64,000 nucleotides of DNA, taken from NCBI GenBank assembly GCA_024403355.1, contig JAKSRW010000005.1, positions 35,659-99,658 on the forward strand. Direction: 5' to 3'. The notes under the pieces are model-generated. The model was not told the DNA's origin and made no database searches. It saw nothing but the letters and a program-made list of their open reading frames with translations. Source of the DNA: Lachnospiraceae bacterium. Its GTDB lineage: Bacteria > Bacillota > Clostridia > Lachnospirales > Lachnospiraceae. The position numbers and the translations under genes are program-made. Positions 36,601-45,192 of this stretch are shown one piece after another. Within the stretch, counting starts at the first letter, position 1. Each line of letters opens with the position of its first letter.

Positions 36601-36986
36601 CGAAAAAGAAGGAAGTTCTTAAAGAGAATCAGAATGAGCCGAAGTACATTGATATGAAAAAGAGTAAGCCCTGCGGATTTACAAATTTTACCGCTACAAG
36701 CTCGGATACCTTTCATATATTATCGCCTGATGACGGAAATATGAAGTTCCTTAAGGACACGGCTTATTACATCAGCCCGGGTGAAGGAAAGCTTCCCTGT
36801 ATAATAAAGAAGGACAGGTATGCAATAATACCTGTGACACAGTCGAAAACGGCATTCTGCAGAATGAATGTAGTCGGAACCTTCCTTATGCAGGAGGACG
36901 CATTTTCAGATTATTACCTTGTGCTGGCGGATAATACGGACAGGCTTATCGAAAGCTATCATAAGCTTGCGGTGAAGGTTCAGTAG
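33699..36986 (+). CDS. helD: HelD/UvrD-like helicase with C-terminal GH31-type N-domain
   Basis: The 1095-residue product starts with a HelD-type N-terminal coiled coil (about 1-80). The SF1 helicase core has Walker A GAAGSGKTT (about 207-215), IVIDEAQD (about 500) and VLPVTLTKGLEFDAVL. HelD-type helicases release stalled RNA polymerase. After a linker (about 780-870) comes a domain of about 215 residues absent from usual HelD (about 750 aa). It has ITPISQNIVRVSFS, VKFDRYRGACTFYDS, and SDYYLVLADNTDRLIESYHKL near the end. This pattern matches the N-terminal beta-sandwich of family 31 glycosidases, with no catalytic barrel. The start uses AAGGTG 33690-33695. The fusion assignment is by eye. Confidence 0.82.
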   Translation: MGNGIRIDREYENNYFADVYGVVNERCQKLEETIRKTDAEILEMKKMFDEGELEQWSLVEEVINLNKSARESLKKEARILKKPYFGRILFDDESLYIGRSGIHRANITDQLVADWRAPIANAYYENGMGTVKFRTPTGEDISIDLKLKRTFDIENGSLVDYFDSETTANDDLLNKYLARNKQAVLGEIIATIQKEQNDIIRLTPKHNVLVQGAAGSGKTTVAMHRISYILYNYADTVRPQDFYIIGSNKMLLNYITGVLPDLDVTGFRQMTMEEMFTRLLYEDWNPFIYRIKDINKDGVNANIKGTSIFFDKLKSFLDECERKMILQEDVILDPNQFVEGLENGKKGIYDRRENPVARKGAPICLLRGSAVKKYLDDNPGISMQNKIIALNEELAGNIQSEFAGKVSYTEREKKAIVSHYAKHFGENEFKGSVFKIYDEFVKTVSNLDVPAPSKKLVEMQVTGEEKRIKKYVTEYDIYELAALAYIYRRVKETQIISEAHHIVIDEAQDYGIMAYRVLKECIRECSYTIMGDVSQNIRYDSGINDWSELRDLYLTTPYDSFMMLRKSYRNTVEISGFATKILDHGDFEVYPVEPIIRHGDAPKLMKVAAGDMIDEIVKQCRLWQQEELMTIAIVCRDEKEQEQLRDALKGKLELIDTDTDNPEFGNGIMVLPVTLTKGLEFDAVLIYEPGKKSYPADNKHAKFLYVAATRALHKLTVIYSKTLSDLIAKPVPKDKVRHVLNPEGPHRPSEEEIKAFEEKRRQVLEADEQESKKKILDEAARRTQKYLEGRKGASKANVDALNGNHAEHAAGENRSANAFVKTDSLRPAMNYSGSAVKSWEADSTANKPKPAARYSSIDFIKEVPGELLRPSGHPANSFATKWIQKKNDGIYMQSLYGVTRITPISQNIVRVSFSSGLELKLAAKGTVKEFQMCRDFQYKENPQNLEITLKGMTVKFDRYRGACTFYDSKKKEVLKENQNEPKYIDMKKSKPCGFTNFTATSSDTFHILSPDDGNMKFLKDTAYYISPGEGKLPCIIKKDRYAIIPVTQSKTAFCRMNVVGTFLMQEDAFSDYYLVLADNTDRLIESYHKLAVKVQ

Positions 36987-36999
36987 GCTTTCAAGTCAA

Positions 37000-37115
37000 A
37001 CTCGTGACCGCTTCGCTTGTCACTCGTTATAAAATCGCTGCTACCGCAGCTTACGAGGTACGGGGCTTGAACCCCGCACCTCGCGAAAGCTTCACCCACC
37101 GCCTAAAGGCAGTGG
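37000..37115. other. Cluster of four hairpins between helD and the MATE gene (candidate RNA or mobile-element end)
   Basis: Within about 120 nt there are four strong inverted repeats: GTGAC...GTCAC (about 37004-37022), GCTGC/GCAGC (about 37038-37052), GAGGT-CGGGG/CCCCG-ACCTC (about 37055-37083) and CCCACCGCCT/AGGCAGTGGG (about 37095-37115). No coding sequence is visible. The last hairpin and its AGCTTCACCCACC flank recur, inverted, at 16454-16480. Such tandem hairpins fit either a structured RNA or the end of an IS200/IS605-type element; neither is proven. Confidence 0.5.
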
Positions 37116-37154
37116 GTTATCTTTCTATTTTATATAATATAACAGGTAAGTGAT

Positions 37155-38537
37155 ATGAGTAAGTATTTTGGAGATAAGAAGTTTTACAAAATGGTTCTGT
37201 CTATAGGAATACCTATTATGATTCAGAACGGAATATCAAATTTTGTGAATCTTCTGGATAATATAATGGTAGGGCAGCTCGGTACCGAGTCTATGTCGGG
37301 AGTTTCCATCACAAACCAGCTGCTCTTTGTTTTCAGCCTCTGTATATTCGGAGGAATATCGGGACCGGGCATTTTTGCGGCCCAGTTCTTCGGAAAAAAG
37401 GATGACGAAGGAATCCGTTACTGTTTCAGATTTAAGATGATACTGTGCATGCTGCTTGCGGCAATTGCGATAACGGTTTTCATCCTTGGTGATGAAGGTC
37501 TGATATCACTCTATTTAAAGGGTGAGGTCGGACAGGGAGATCCTGCGCTTACGCTTCAGGAGGGCAGGGATTATCTGACTATAATGCTTTGGGGACTTAT
37601 TCCTTTTGCAATAACACAGACCTATTCGGGTACCCTGAGAGAGCAGAGCGAAACCTTTCTTCCGATGCTCGCAGGGCTGATAGCGGTTGCGGTAAATCTT
37701 GGCTTTAACTGGCTGCTTATTTTCGGTAAGCTGGGATTTCCCGAAATGGGCGTAAAGGGTGCCGCCGTTGCCACCGTAATATCTCGTTTTGTGGAGCTGG
37801 CCATTGTTGTAATATGGACACACTGCCATAGGGCAAGATTTCCTTTTATTGTCGGAGCTTACAGGAGCCTGAAAGTTCCGTCTTATCTGTTTAGGGCAAT
37901 CGTAAAAAAGGGAACACCCCTTCTTATTAATGAGGGACTCTGGTCGGCGGGAATGGCAATGCTTAATCAGTGCTATTCAATAAGAAGCACCGATGTAATT
38001 GCTTCATTAAATATAAGCAGTACGATATTCAATATTTTCAACATTGTATTTATGGCCTTTGGTACATCCATTTCGATAGTGGTCGGACCGATGCTTGGCT
38101 CCGGCGATAACGAGAAGGCGGTTGATACGGCAAGGAAGATGATAGTGTTCTCTACGCTCAGCTCGGTATGCGTGGGAATAATAATGGCTGCCACGTCATC
38201 GCTGTTCCCGGAGCTTTACAATACGGATGAGCTTGTCAGGTCGATGGCTGCGCAGCTGATATTTGTGAGCGGCTGCTGCTGTCCGATTTACGGCTTTGTG
38301 CATGCTGCATACTTTACAATAAGGTCCGGAGGAAAAACGCTTATAACCTTCCTGTTTGACAGTGCATTTTCCTGGATGGTGGTAATTCCGCTGGCATACC
38401 TGCTCTCAAGATACACAACGCTGCCCATAATTCCCCTGTATTTAACCTGTCAGCTTGTGGAAATCATTAAATGTATAGTTGCATTTATACTTATAAAGAA
38501 GCGAGTATGGCTGCAAAATATCATAAATAAGGCATAA
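37155..38537 (+). CDS. MATE family efflux transporter
   Basis: The 460-residue product has 12 hydrophobic segments and the MATE pattern of two six-helix halves. The first half begins LSIGIPIMIQNGISNFVNLLDNIMVGQLGTESMSGVSI with the typical D-N-x-MVG motif. The second half has KGTPLLINEGLWSAGMAMLNQCY. MATE proteins export cationic drugs or metabolites with Na+ or H+. The start follows AGGTAAG with short spacing. It stands alone between the hairpin cluster and its own terminator. Confidence 0.93.
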   Translation: MSKYFGDKKFYKMVLSIGIPIMIQNGISNFVNLLDNIMVGQLGTESMSGVSITNQLLFVFSLCIFGGISGPGIFAAQFFGKKDDEGIRYCFRFKMILCMLLAAIAITVFILGDEGLISLYLKGEVGQGDPALTLQEGRDYLTIMLWGLIPFAITQTYSGTLREQSETFLPMLAGLIAVAVNLGFNWLLIFGKLGFPEMGVKGAAVATVISRFVELAIVVIWTHCHRARFPFIVGAYRSLKVPSYLFRAIVKKGTPLLINEGLWSAGMAMLNQCYSIRSTDVIASLNISSTIFNIFNIVFMAFGTSISIVVGPMLGSGDNEKAVDTARKMIVFSTLSSVCVGIIMAATSSLFPELYNTDELVRSMAAQLIFVSGCCCPIYGFVHAAYFTIRSGGKTLITFLFDSAFSWMVVIPLAYLLSRYTTLPIIPLYLTCQLVEIIKCIVAFILIKKRVWLQNIINKA

Positions 38538-38546
38538 AATCTATTA

Positions 38547-38588
38547 AAATCGGCGGTTGGAGGGCTTTCTGACCGCTGATTTTTGTCT
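38547..38588 (+). terminator. Terminator after the MATE gene
   Basis: AAAATCGGCGGT (about 38547-38557) pairs with ACCGCTGATTTT (38572-38583) with a small mismatch and is followed by a T-rich run (38581-38590). Confidence 0.85.
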
Positions 38589-38680
38589 TTATATGCCGTT
38601 ATTGGTAAATATGTACAAGGATAGCTTAAAAAGAGAGCAATGTTTGTGAATATTTTTGTGCAAAATTTTTTTAAAATAGC

Positions 38681-38709
38681 TTGATTTTTATTTTCTAATG
38701 TAGTAGTAT
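38681..38709 (+). promoter_or_regulatory. Promoter of the S10 operon
   Basis: TTGATT (38681-38686), a 17-nt spacer and TAGTAT (38704-38709). An A/T-rich UP-like tract precedes it. Predicted start near 38716 gives a 5' leader of about 270 nt. Confidence 0.65.
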
Positions 38710-38715
38710 TAGTTT

Positions 38716-38980
38716 TGCTGTGAGTTGATAGCGTAGAAGCGTGAGGTTGCGGCATGCGGTATATGCCGGTTTTCCGTGGAGCGAATGTCAAGTTTACAAA
38801 ACTGACGACAAGTCACTGTACAATTGAATTTCTGCCGTGAGCAGATAAACCGTGAGTAAATCACGTTATCTCAGCCAGGTTGAAAACCTGGTTAACATTT
38901 TGGGAAGAACGGGAAACACACGGGTGAGTGTACAGTCGCCGCTTGTTGTACTTTTTAAAAAAGTGCGAAAAGGAGGAGAC
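38716..38980 (+). promoter_or_regulatory. Structured leader of rpsJ with long-range closing helix
   Basis: ACTGTACA (38815-38822) is fully complementary to TGTACAGT (38929-38936), and the flanking CGACAAG (38806-38812) can pair with CTTGTTG (38942-38948). Inside this closing helix are a GATAA-CGTGA/TCACG-TTATC hairpin (38844-38870) and a perfect CCAGGTT-GAA-AACCTGG hairpin (38875-38891). Upstream is CGGCAT/ATGCCG (38750-38768). No ORF is visible. The position before the S10 operon suggests autoregulation by a ribosomal protein, but no known family is recognised. Confidence 0.6.
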
Positions 38981-38987
38981 TTTTTTT

Positions 38988-39305
38988 ATGGCAAATCAGG
39001 TAATGAGAATCACACTTAAGGCTTATGATCATCAGTTAATCGATGCATCTGCAGCTAAGATCGTTGAAACTGTTAAGAAGACAGGCTCAAAGGTCAGCGG
39101 TCCTGTTCCGCTTCCTACTAAGAAGGAAGTAGTTACAATTCTTCGTGCTGTACACAAGTACAAGGATTCACGTGAGCAGTTCGAGCAGAGAACTCATAAG
39201 AGACTTATCGATATCATCACTCCCAACCAGAAGACAGTAGAAGCTCTGTCAAGACTGGAGATGCCTGCAGGTGTTTACATCGATATTAAGATGAAGAACA
39301 AATAA
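38988..39305 (+). CDS. rpsJ: 30S ribosomal protein S10
   Basis: The 105-residue product matches S10 ([31 protein letters not shown]...). The [17 protein letters not shown] segment is the conserved core and THKRLIDI follows. S10 is part of the 30S head and the NusB-S10 antitermination complex. ATG 38988 follows AGGAGGAG. It is the first gene of the S10 operon, behind a structured leader and separated from rplC by an unusual 281-nt gap. Confidence 0.98.
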   Translation: MANQVMRITLKAYDHQLIDASAAKIVETVKKTGSKVSGPVPLPTKKEVVTILRAVHKYKDSREQFEQRTHKRLIDIITPNQKTVEALSRLEMPAGVYIDIKMKNK

Positions 39306-39460
39306 TTCTGCAAGATGATATGAGTGTGATGCGGTTTAACCCAAACCGCAAAAGCGCAGCGAAGGCTGCAAACAAATTAGGTAGTAATCACCCTAAAGGT
39401 TTAATATAGGAAAGAAACGCACCGGAAACACAGCGCCGGAAAACAGACTCCTGTAGGACC

Positions 39461-39566
39461 ATCTAGGATGACCGGAAACGGTCCGCTGTAGATTACCATC
39501 TAGAATGACCGGAATGATTGAAGATTTACCCAATGAATCATGCAATGTATTTGGTCCGCTGTAGAT
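39461..39566 (+). promoter_or_regulatory. Tandem repeated RNA motif in the rpsJ-rplC gap
   Basis: Two copies share the plan ATCTA-(G/A)-internal loop-GACC ... GGTC-CGCTG-TAGAT. In copy 1 (39461-39493), ATCTA, GGAT and GACCG lead to a GAAA tetraloop and then CGGTC, CGCTG, TAGAT. In copy 2 (39498-39566), ATCTA, GAAT and GACC lead to an extended arm closed by ATGATT/AATCAT, then GGTC, CGCTG, TAGAT. The internal loop GRAU/CGCUG is kept while the apical part differs, which suggests a conserved binding site. Copy 2 ends 5 nt before the rplC ribosome binding site. Confidence 0.65.
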
Positions 39567-39586
39567 TAATTAGGAGGAAAGAAACA

Positions 39587-40222
39587 ATGAAAAAGGCTAT
39601 TTTAGCTACAAAAGTTGGTATGACCCAGATTTTTGGTCAGGACGGCGTTCTCACACCCGTTACAGTTCTTTCTGCCAGCCCTTGTGTAGTAACACAGGTT
39701 AAGACAGTTGAGAATGACGGCTATGAGGCTGTTCAGGTTGGCTTTGGTGATATCAGAGAGAATCTGGTAAACAAGGCAAAGAAGGGACACTTCGCTAAGG
39801 CTGGTGTTTCATCAAAGAGATTTCTTAAAGAGTTCAGATTTGAGAATTCAGCTGAGTATTCTTTAGGACAGGAAATCAAGGTAGATATCTTTGCAGAAGG
39901 CGATAAGGTTGATGCAACAGGTATTTCAAAAGGTAAAGGATTCCAGGGCGCAATCAAGCGTCACGGCTTAAGCCGCGGACCTATGAAGCATGGTTCAAAG
40001 TATCATCGTCATGCAGGTTCAAACGGTGCAGCTACATCTCCCGGACGTGTATTCAAGGGAAAACATATGCCTGGTCAGACAGGTAATGTTAAGGTAACAG
40101 TTCAGAACCTTGAAGTAGTAAGAATTGACACCGAGAACAATGTAATCCTTGTAAAGGGCGCAGTACCCGGACCTAAGAAGGCCCTGATCGTTCTTAAGGA
40201 AACAGTAAAGAAAGCAAACTAA
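39587..40222 (+). CDS. rplC: 50S ribosomal protein L3
   Basis: The 211-residue product begins [20 protein letters not shown] and contains the conserved [26 protein letters not shown] segment and the [13 protein letters not shown] loop that reaches the peptidyl-transferase centre. ATG 39587 follows AGGAGG (39572-39577). A longer in-frame reading from 39518 lies inside the RNA motif and is rejected. L3 is a primary 23S binder and therefore a possible ligand of the RNA motif just upstream. Confidence 0.98.
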   Translation: MKKAILATKVGMTQIFGQDGVLTPVTVLSASPCVVTQVKTVENDGYEAVQVGFGDIRENLVNKAKKGHFAKAGVSSKRFLKEFRFENSAEYSLGQEIKVDIFAEGDKVDATGISKGKGFQGAIKRHGLSRGPMKHGSKYHRHAGSNGAATSPGRVFKGKHMPGQTGNVKVTVQNLEVVRIDTENNVILVKGAVPGPKKALIVLKETVKKAN

Positions 40223-40248
40223 CGCTTTGAGAAAGGAGGAACCTAAAA

Positions 40249-40869
40249 ATGGCAACAGTTAAAGTTTACAATATGGAAGGTGCTGAAGTTGGTTCAATCG
40301 AGCTCAATGACGACATCTTTGGTGTTGACGTAAATACACATGTTATGCATATGGCAGTTGTTTCACAGCTTGCAAACAAGCGTCAGGGAACACAGAGTGC
40401 CAAGACAAGAGCAGAAGTAAGAGGCGGCGGACGTAAGCCCTGGAGACAGAAGGGAACCGGTCATGCAAGACAGGGTTCAACAAGAGCTCCTCAGTGGAAG
40501 GGCGGCGGAGTTGTATTCGCACCCAAGCCCAGAGATTATTCCTTCAAGATGAACCGTAAGGAGAAGGCTCTTGCCATCAAGTCAGCTCTTACATCAAGAG
40601 TTGTAGAGAACAAGTTAGTTGTTGTTGATTCACTTGCATTTGATGCAGCAAAGACAAAGAAGATGACAGCAGTTCTTGCTAACCTTAAGTTAGACAAGGC
40701 TCTTATCGTTCTTGATAAGAAGGATGAGAACGTAATCCTTTCAGCTAGAAACCTTCCCAATGCTACAACAGTTACATCAAATGCTATCAACGTATATGAC
40801 ATCCTTAAGTATGGCAACGTACTTATTACAAAGGATGCGGTAGCTCAGATTGAGGAGGTATACGCATAA
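40249..40869 (+). CDS. rplD: 50S ribosomal protein L4
   Basis: The 206-residue product has the L4 core [36 protein letters not shown], which includes the exit-tunnel loop. L4 represses the S10 operon in E. coli and is a natural candidate for controlling this operon. The start follows AAAGGAGG. Its TAA stop shares the A of the rplW start (TAATG), so translation is coupled. Confidence 0.98.
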   Translation: MATVKVYNMEGAEVGSIELNDDIFGVDVNTHVMHMAVVSQLANKRQGTQSAKTRAEVRGGGRKPWRQKGTGHARQGSTRAPQWKGGGVVFAPKPRDYSFKMNRKEKALAIKSALTSRVVENKLVVVDSLAFDAAKTKKMTAVLANLKLDKALIVLDKKDENVILSARNLPNATTVTSNAINVYDILKYGNVLITKDAVAQIEEVYA

Positions 40870-41159
40870 TGGCAGATTTAAAGTACTATGATGTGCTTTT
40901 AAAGCCCATCGTTACAGAGAAAAGCATGGCTATGCAGGCTGAGAAGAAGTACACTTTCTCAGTAAATCCCGATGCTACAAAGTCACAGATCAAGGAAGCT
41001 GTTGAGAAGATGTTTGCAAACGTTAAGGTTGCAAAGGTTAACACCATGAACTTAGACGGAAAGACACGTCGTCGTGGCGCAACAGTAGGTCAGAGATCAG
41101 CAGTTAAGAAGGCAATCGTTCAGTTAACAGCTGACAGCGCTGAGATCGAATTATTCTAA
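40869..41159 (+). CDS. rplW: 50S ribosomal protein L23
   Basis: The 96-residue product begins with DLKYYDVLLKPIVTEKSM (L23 family start) and contains NTMNLDGKTRRRGATVG. L23 sits at the tunnel exit and docks trigger factor and SRP. The start codon overlaps the rplD stop. Confidence 0.98.
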   Translation: MADLKYYDVLLKPIVTEKSMAMQAEKKYTFSVNPDATKSQIKEAVEKMFANVKVAKVNTMNLDGKTRRRGATVGQRSAVKKAIVQLTADSAEIELF

Positions 41160-41218
41160 TTTATATAACGCAGAAAAGTCCTTAATTAAGGATATGTATT
41201 GCGAAAGGAGAACATAAA

Positions 41219-42064
41219 ATGGGAATTAAGAAATATAACCCTTATACACCCTCCAGAAGAGCTATGACCGGTTTCGATTTCCAGGAGATCACAAAGTCTA
41301 CTCCCGAGAAGTCACTTACAGTAGTACTTAAGAAGAACTCAGGTCGTAACAATCAGGGTAAGATTACCGTTCGTCATCAGGGCGGCGGCTACAGAACAAA
41401 GTACAGAATTATTGATTTTAAGAGAAATAAGGATGGAATCCCCGCAACAGTTAAGGCAATCGAGTATGATCCTAACAGAACAGCCAATATCGCACTTATC
41501 TGCTACGCAGACGGCGAGAAGGCTTACATCCTTGCTCCTCAGGGCCTTTCAGTTGGCGATAAGATCATGAATGGTGAGAACGCTGAAGCATTTACAGGTA
41601 ACTGCTTACCTTTAAATAAGATTCCCGTAGGTGCACAGATTCACAACATCGAGCTTTATCCCGGCCGCGGCGGACAGCTTGTTCGTTCAGCAGGTGTTGC
41701 AGCTCAGCTTATGGCTAAGGAAGGAAAGTACGCAATCCTTCGTCTTCCTTCAGGCGAAATGAGAATGGTTCCGATCATCTGCCGTGCAACAATCGGTGTA
41801 ATCGGAAATGGCGAGCATAACCTTGTTAACATCGGTAAGGCAGGTCGTAAGAGACATATGGGTATCAGACCTACAGTACGTGGTGCTGTAATGAACCCCA
41901 ATGACCATCCTCACGGTGGTGGTGAAGGTAAGAACGGTATCGGTCGTCCCGGTCCTTCAACACCTTGGGGCAAGCCTGCACTTGGTCTTAAGACACGTAA
42001 GAAGAACAACAAGTCAAACAAGCTCATCATTCGTCGTAAGAATGGTAAGGCTTTAGGTAAGTAA
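41219..42064 (+). CDS. rplB: 50S ribosomal protein L2
   Basis: The 281-residue product is full length. It has [18 protein letters not shown] at the start, [15 protein letters not shown], and the C-terminal [21 protein letters not shown] loop containing the conserved His near the peptidyl-transferase centre. RBS GAAAGGAG is present. Confidence 0.98.
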   Translation: MGIKKYNPYTPSRRAMTGFDFQEITKSTPEKSLTVVLKKNSGRNNQGKITVRHQGGGYRTKYRIIDFKRNKDGIPATVKAIEYDPNRTANIALICYADGEKAYILAPQGLSVGDKIMNGENAEAFTGNCLPLNKIPVGAQIHNIELYPGRGGQLVRSAGVAAQLMAKEGKYAILRLPSGEMRMVPIICRATIGVIGNGEHNLVNIGKAGRKRHMGIRPTVRGAVMNPNDHPHGGGEGKNGIGRPGPSTPWGKPALGLKTRKKNNKSNKLIIRRKNGKALGK

Positions 42065-42080
42065 GAAGGGAGATAATACA

Positions 42081-42359
42081 ATGGCAAGATCATTAAAGAA
42101 GGGACCCTTCATCGATGAACATTTACAGAAGAAGGTCGATGCGGTTGTTGCATCTGGCGATAAGACTGTCATCAAGACATGGTCACGTCGTTCAACAATT
42201 TTCCCTAATTTCGTAGGATTAACAATCGCTGTTTACGACGGAAGAAAGCATATTCCGGTATACGTAACAGAGGATATGGTTGGACATAAGCTTGGCGAGT
42301 TCGTTGCAACAAGAACATACAAGGGACACGGCAAGGACGAGAAGAAGACAAGAAGATAA
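42081..42359 (+). CDS. rpsS: 30S ribosomal protein S19
   Basis: The 92-residue product has the S19 hallmarks [43 protein letters not shown] and GHKLGEF. It binds 16S rRNA in the 30S head with S13. RBS AAGGGAG. Confidence 0.98.
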   Translation: MARSLKKGPFIDEHLQKKVDAVVASGDKTVIKTWSRRSTIFPNFVGLTIAVYDGRKHIPVYVTEDMVGHKLGEFVATRTYKGHGKDEKKTRR

Positions 42360-42422
42360 TTGCAGTATAGTCTGCAGGAAGATTACGAGCGGAGGACCGC
42401 TCAGAAATAGGAGGATTCATCC

Positions 42423-42809
42423 ATGGCAAAGGGACATAGATCTCAAATTAAGAGAGAAAGAAATGCCAATAAGGATACAAGACCTTCAGCAAAGCTCTCA
42501 TACGCAAGAGTTTCTGTTCAGAAGGCATGCTTCGTTCTTGATGCTATCAGAGGCAAGGATGTAAATTCAGCACTCGGTATTTTAGCTTACAATCCGAGAT
42601 ATGCTTCATCAGTAATCGAGAAGTTACTCAAGTCAGCAATCGCAAATGCTGAAAACAATAACGGTATGGACGTATCAAAGCTTTATATTGAAGAGTGCTA
42701 TGCAAATTGTGCTCCTACAATGAAGAGAGTACAGCCCAGAGCACAGGGTAGAGCTTATCGTATCTTAAAGAGAATGAGCCATATCACAGTAGTGCTCAAT
42801 GAGAGATAA
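42423..42809 (+). CDS. rplV: 50S ribosomal protein L22
   Basis: The 128-residue product shows the L22 fold sequence [20 protein letters not shown] at the start and [24 protein letters not shown] at the exit-tunnel beta-hairpin. RBS AGGAGG precedes ATG 42423. Confidence 0.97.
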   Translation: MAKGHRSQIKRERNANKDTRPSAKLSYARVSVQKACFVLDAIRGKDVNSALGILAYNPRYASSVIEKLLKSAIANAENNNGMDVSKLYIEECYANCAPTMKRVQPRAQGRAYRILKRMSHITVVLNER

Positions 42810-42835
42810 TAATCCAAAGAAAGGAGCAAATAATT

Positions 42836-43501
42836 ATGGGTCAGAAAGTAAATCCCCATGGCTTAAGAGTCGGAGTTATCGCTGACTGGGACTCAAAGTG
42901 GTATGCAGAAAGCGATTTTGCTGATAATCTTGTAGAAGACTACAATATCAGAAAGTTCTTAAAGAAGGAATTATACAATTCAGGCGTTTCGAAGATTGAT
43001 ATCGAGCGCGCAGCAGATAAAGTTAAGGTTACAGTTTACACAGCTAAGCCCGGCGTTGTAATCGGTAAGGGCGGCGAAGGTATTGAGAAGCTTAAGGTTA
43101 AGCTTGCTAAGTACACAGCTAAGAAACTCAACCTTGAAATTAAGGAAATTAAGAGACCTGATGCAAATGCACAGCTTGTTGCTGAGTCAATTGCACAGCA
43201 GCTCGAGAACCGTATTTCATTCAGACGTGCTATGAAGAGCACAATGTCAAGAACAATGAAGTGTGGTGCTAAGGGTATTAAGACATCATGTTCAGGCCGT
43301 CTCGGTGGTGCAGATATGGCTCGTTCAGAGTTCTACAGCGAGGGTACAATCCCGCTTCAGACACTCCGTGCTGATATCGACTACGGTTTCGCAGAGGCTG
43401 ATACAACCTATGGTAAGGTTGGTGTTAAGGTATGGATTTACCAGGGTGAGGTTCTTCCCGCAAGAAAGAACAACAACCGCAAGGAAGGGGGCGTAAAGTA
43501 A
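42836..43501 (+). CDS. rpsC: 30S ribosomal protein S3
   Basis: The 221-residue product begins [15 protein letters not shown] and has the KH-domain GxxG loop in [13 protein letters not shown]. It forms part of the mRNA entry channel. RBS GAAAGGAG. It ends with an NNRKEGGVK tail and is followed directly by rplP. Confidence 0.98.
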   Translation: MGQKVNPHGLRVGVIADWDSKWYAESDFADNLVEDYNIRKFLKKELYNSGVSKIDIERAADKVKVTVYTAKPGVVIGKGGEGIEKLKVKLAKYTAKKLNLEIKEIKRPDANAQLVAESIAQQLENRISFRRAMKSTMSRTMKCGAKGIKTSCSGRLGGADMARSEFYSEGTIPLQTLRADIDYGFAEADTTYGKVGVKVWIYQGEVLPARKNNNRKEGGVK

Positions 43502-43502
43502 T

Positions 43503-43940
43503 ATGTTAATGCCTAAGAGAGTAAAGCGCAGAAAGCAGTTCCGTGGTACTATGAGAGGAAAGGCACAGCGCGGTAATACAATTTCATACGGTGAGTTTGG
43601 TCTTGTTGCTTTAGAGCCCGCTTGGGTTAAGTCAAATCAGATCGAGGCAGCCCGTATTGCCATGACACGTTACATCAAGCGTGGTGGTCAGGTTTGGATC
43701 AAGATTTTCCCTGATAAGCCTGTTACTACAAAGCCTGCTGAGACTCGAATGGGTTCAGGTAAAGGAACCTGCGAGTACTGGGTAGCAGTTGTTAAGCCCG
43801 GTCGCGTAATGTTCGAGATCGCTGGTGTAGCAGAAGAGGTTGCTAGAGAAGCATTACGTCTTGCTATGCACAAGCTTCCCGTAAAGTGTAAGATCGCATC
43901 CCGTGCAGACTTAGAAGGAGGTGCCGGCAGTGAAGAATAA
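43503..43940 (+). CDS. rplP: 50S ribosomal protein L16
   Basis: The 145-residue product has L16 motifs [41 protein letters not shown] and [25 protein letters not shown]. The start may be ATG 43503 or ATG 43509, which follow GGGGGCG. It overlaps rpmC by 11 nt. Confidence 0.98.
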   Translation: MLMPKRVKRRKQFRGTMRGKAQRGNTISYGEFGLVALEPAWVKSNQIEAARIAMTRYIKRGGQVWIKIFPDKPVTTKPAETRMGSGKGTCEYWVAVVKPGRVMFEIAGVAEEVAREALRLAMHKLPVKCKIASRADLEGGAGSEE

Positions 43941-44133
43941 GAGTTATATCGAGGACCTCAAGAAGAAGTCCGTAACAGAGTTAAATGAAGAATTAGTAGC
44001 TGCTAAAAAGGAACTTTTCAATTTAAGATTCCAGAACGCAACTAACCAGTTAGATAACACCAGCAGAATTAATGAAGTAAAGAAGAACATCGCAAGAATC
44101 AATACATTCATTACTGCTGCTAATAACCAGTGA
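43930..44133 (+). CDS. rpmC: 50S ribosomal protein L29
   Basis: The 67-residue helical product contains the L29 signature [19 protein letters not shown] and [18 protein letters not shown] chose GTG 43930 (AAGGAGG at 43915-43921, 8-nt spacing) over GTG 43921, which overlaps the SD. L29 sits beside the tunnel exit. Confidence 0.95.
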   Translation: MKNKSYIEDLKKKSVTELNEELVAAKKELFNLRFQNATNQLDNTSRINEVKKNIARINTFITAANNQ

Positions 44134-44178
44134 TATATTCGTAGTTGTCATTAGGAGACAATTGGAAAGGAGAATATT

Positions 44179-44433
44179 GTGGAAAGAAATCTTAGAAAAG
44201 TTCGTACCGGTAAGGTAGTAAGTGATAAGATGGACAAGACAATCGTTGTAGCTGTAGTAGATAACGTAAGACATCCACTTTACAACAAGATTGTTAAGAG
44301 AACATACAAGTTAAAGGCACATGACGAGAACAACGAGTGCAAGATCGGCGACAGAGTAAAGGTTATGGAAACCAGACCTCTTTCAAAGGATAAGAGATGG
44401 AGACTTGTAGAGATTATCGAGAAGGCTAAATAA
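44179..44433 (+). CDS. rpsQ: 30S ribosomal protein S17
   Basis: The 84-residue OB-fold protein has [24 protein letters not shown] and the S17 signature [21 protein letters not shown]. It uses a GTG start after AAAGGAG. Confidence 0.97.
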   Translation: MERNLRKVRTGKVVSDKMDKTIVVAVVDNVRHPLYNKIVKRTYKLKAHDENNECKIGDRVKVMETRPLSKDKRWRLVEIIEKAK

Positions 44434-44474
44434 ATTTGCCTGCAAGTGTTTTTTAATCCAGAAAGGAGTTATAT

Positions 44475-44843
44475 ATGATTCAGACAGAATCCAGACTTAA
44501 GGTTGCCGACAATACTGGCGCAAAGGAACTCCTTTGCATCCGCGTAATGGGCGGCTCAACCAGAAGATATGCAAACATCGGTGATACAATCGTTGCAGCT
44601 GTTAAAGATGCAACACCCGGTGGAGTTGTAAAGAAGGGTGACGTTGTTAAAGCTGTAGTTGTTCGTTCAGTAAAGGGCGCTCACCGTAAAGACGGTTCAT
44701 ACATCAGATTTGATGAGAACGCTGCAGTTATCATCAAGGATGATCTCACACCCAAGGGAACACGTATTTTTGGACCCGTAGCCAGAGAGTTAAGAGAGAA
44801 GCAGTTCATGAAGATCGTTTCTCTTGCTCCTGAAGTATTATAA
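44475..44843 (+). CDS. rplN: 50S ribosomal protein L14
   Basis: The 122-residue product matches L14: [24 protein letters not shown] at the start and [27 protein letters not shown] at the end. It is the first gene of the spc-type segment. RBS GAAAGGAG. Confidence 0.98.
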   Translation: MIQTESRLKVADNTGAKELLCIRVMGGSTRRYANIGDTIVAAVKDATPGGVVKKGDVVKAVVVRSVKGAHRKDGSYIRFDENAAVIIKDDLTPKGTRIFGPVARELREKQFMKIVSLAPEVL

Positions 44844-44857
44844 GGAGGAACCGGGAT

Positions 44858-45172
44858 ATGTTAAAGATTAAGAAGGGCGATACAGTTAAAATTATCGCCG
44901 GCAAAGATAAGGGCAAGGAAGGCAAGGTTCTTAAGGTAGTTGATGGCAAGAAGGTACTTGTTGAAGGCTGCAATCAGATCACAAAGCATGCTAAGCCCAG
45001 CCAGTCAAATCCTAAGGGCGGTATCGTTCATATGGAAGCACCCGTTGATATTTCTAACGTAATGTACGTTTACAAGGGCAAGACAACAAGAATCGGCTTC
45101 AAGTTTGTTGAGAAGAACGGCGAGTTCAAGAAGGTTCGTTTTGCTAAGTCAACAGGCGACATCATCGATTAA
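44858..45172 (+). CDS. rplX: 50S ribosomal protein L24
   Basis: The 104-residue product has the KOW motif [23 protein letters not shown] and a [19 protein letters not shown] segment. It initiates 50S assembly near the 5' end of 23S rRNA. RBS AAGGAGG. Confidence 0.98.
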   Translation: MLKIKKGDTVKIIAGKDKGKEGKVLKVVDGKKVLVEGCNQITKHAKPSQSNPKGGIVHMEAPVDISNVMYVYKGKTTRIGFKFVEKNGEFKKVRFAKSTGDIID

Positions 45173-45192
45173 TCAGGAAGGAGGAAAAAAAG

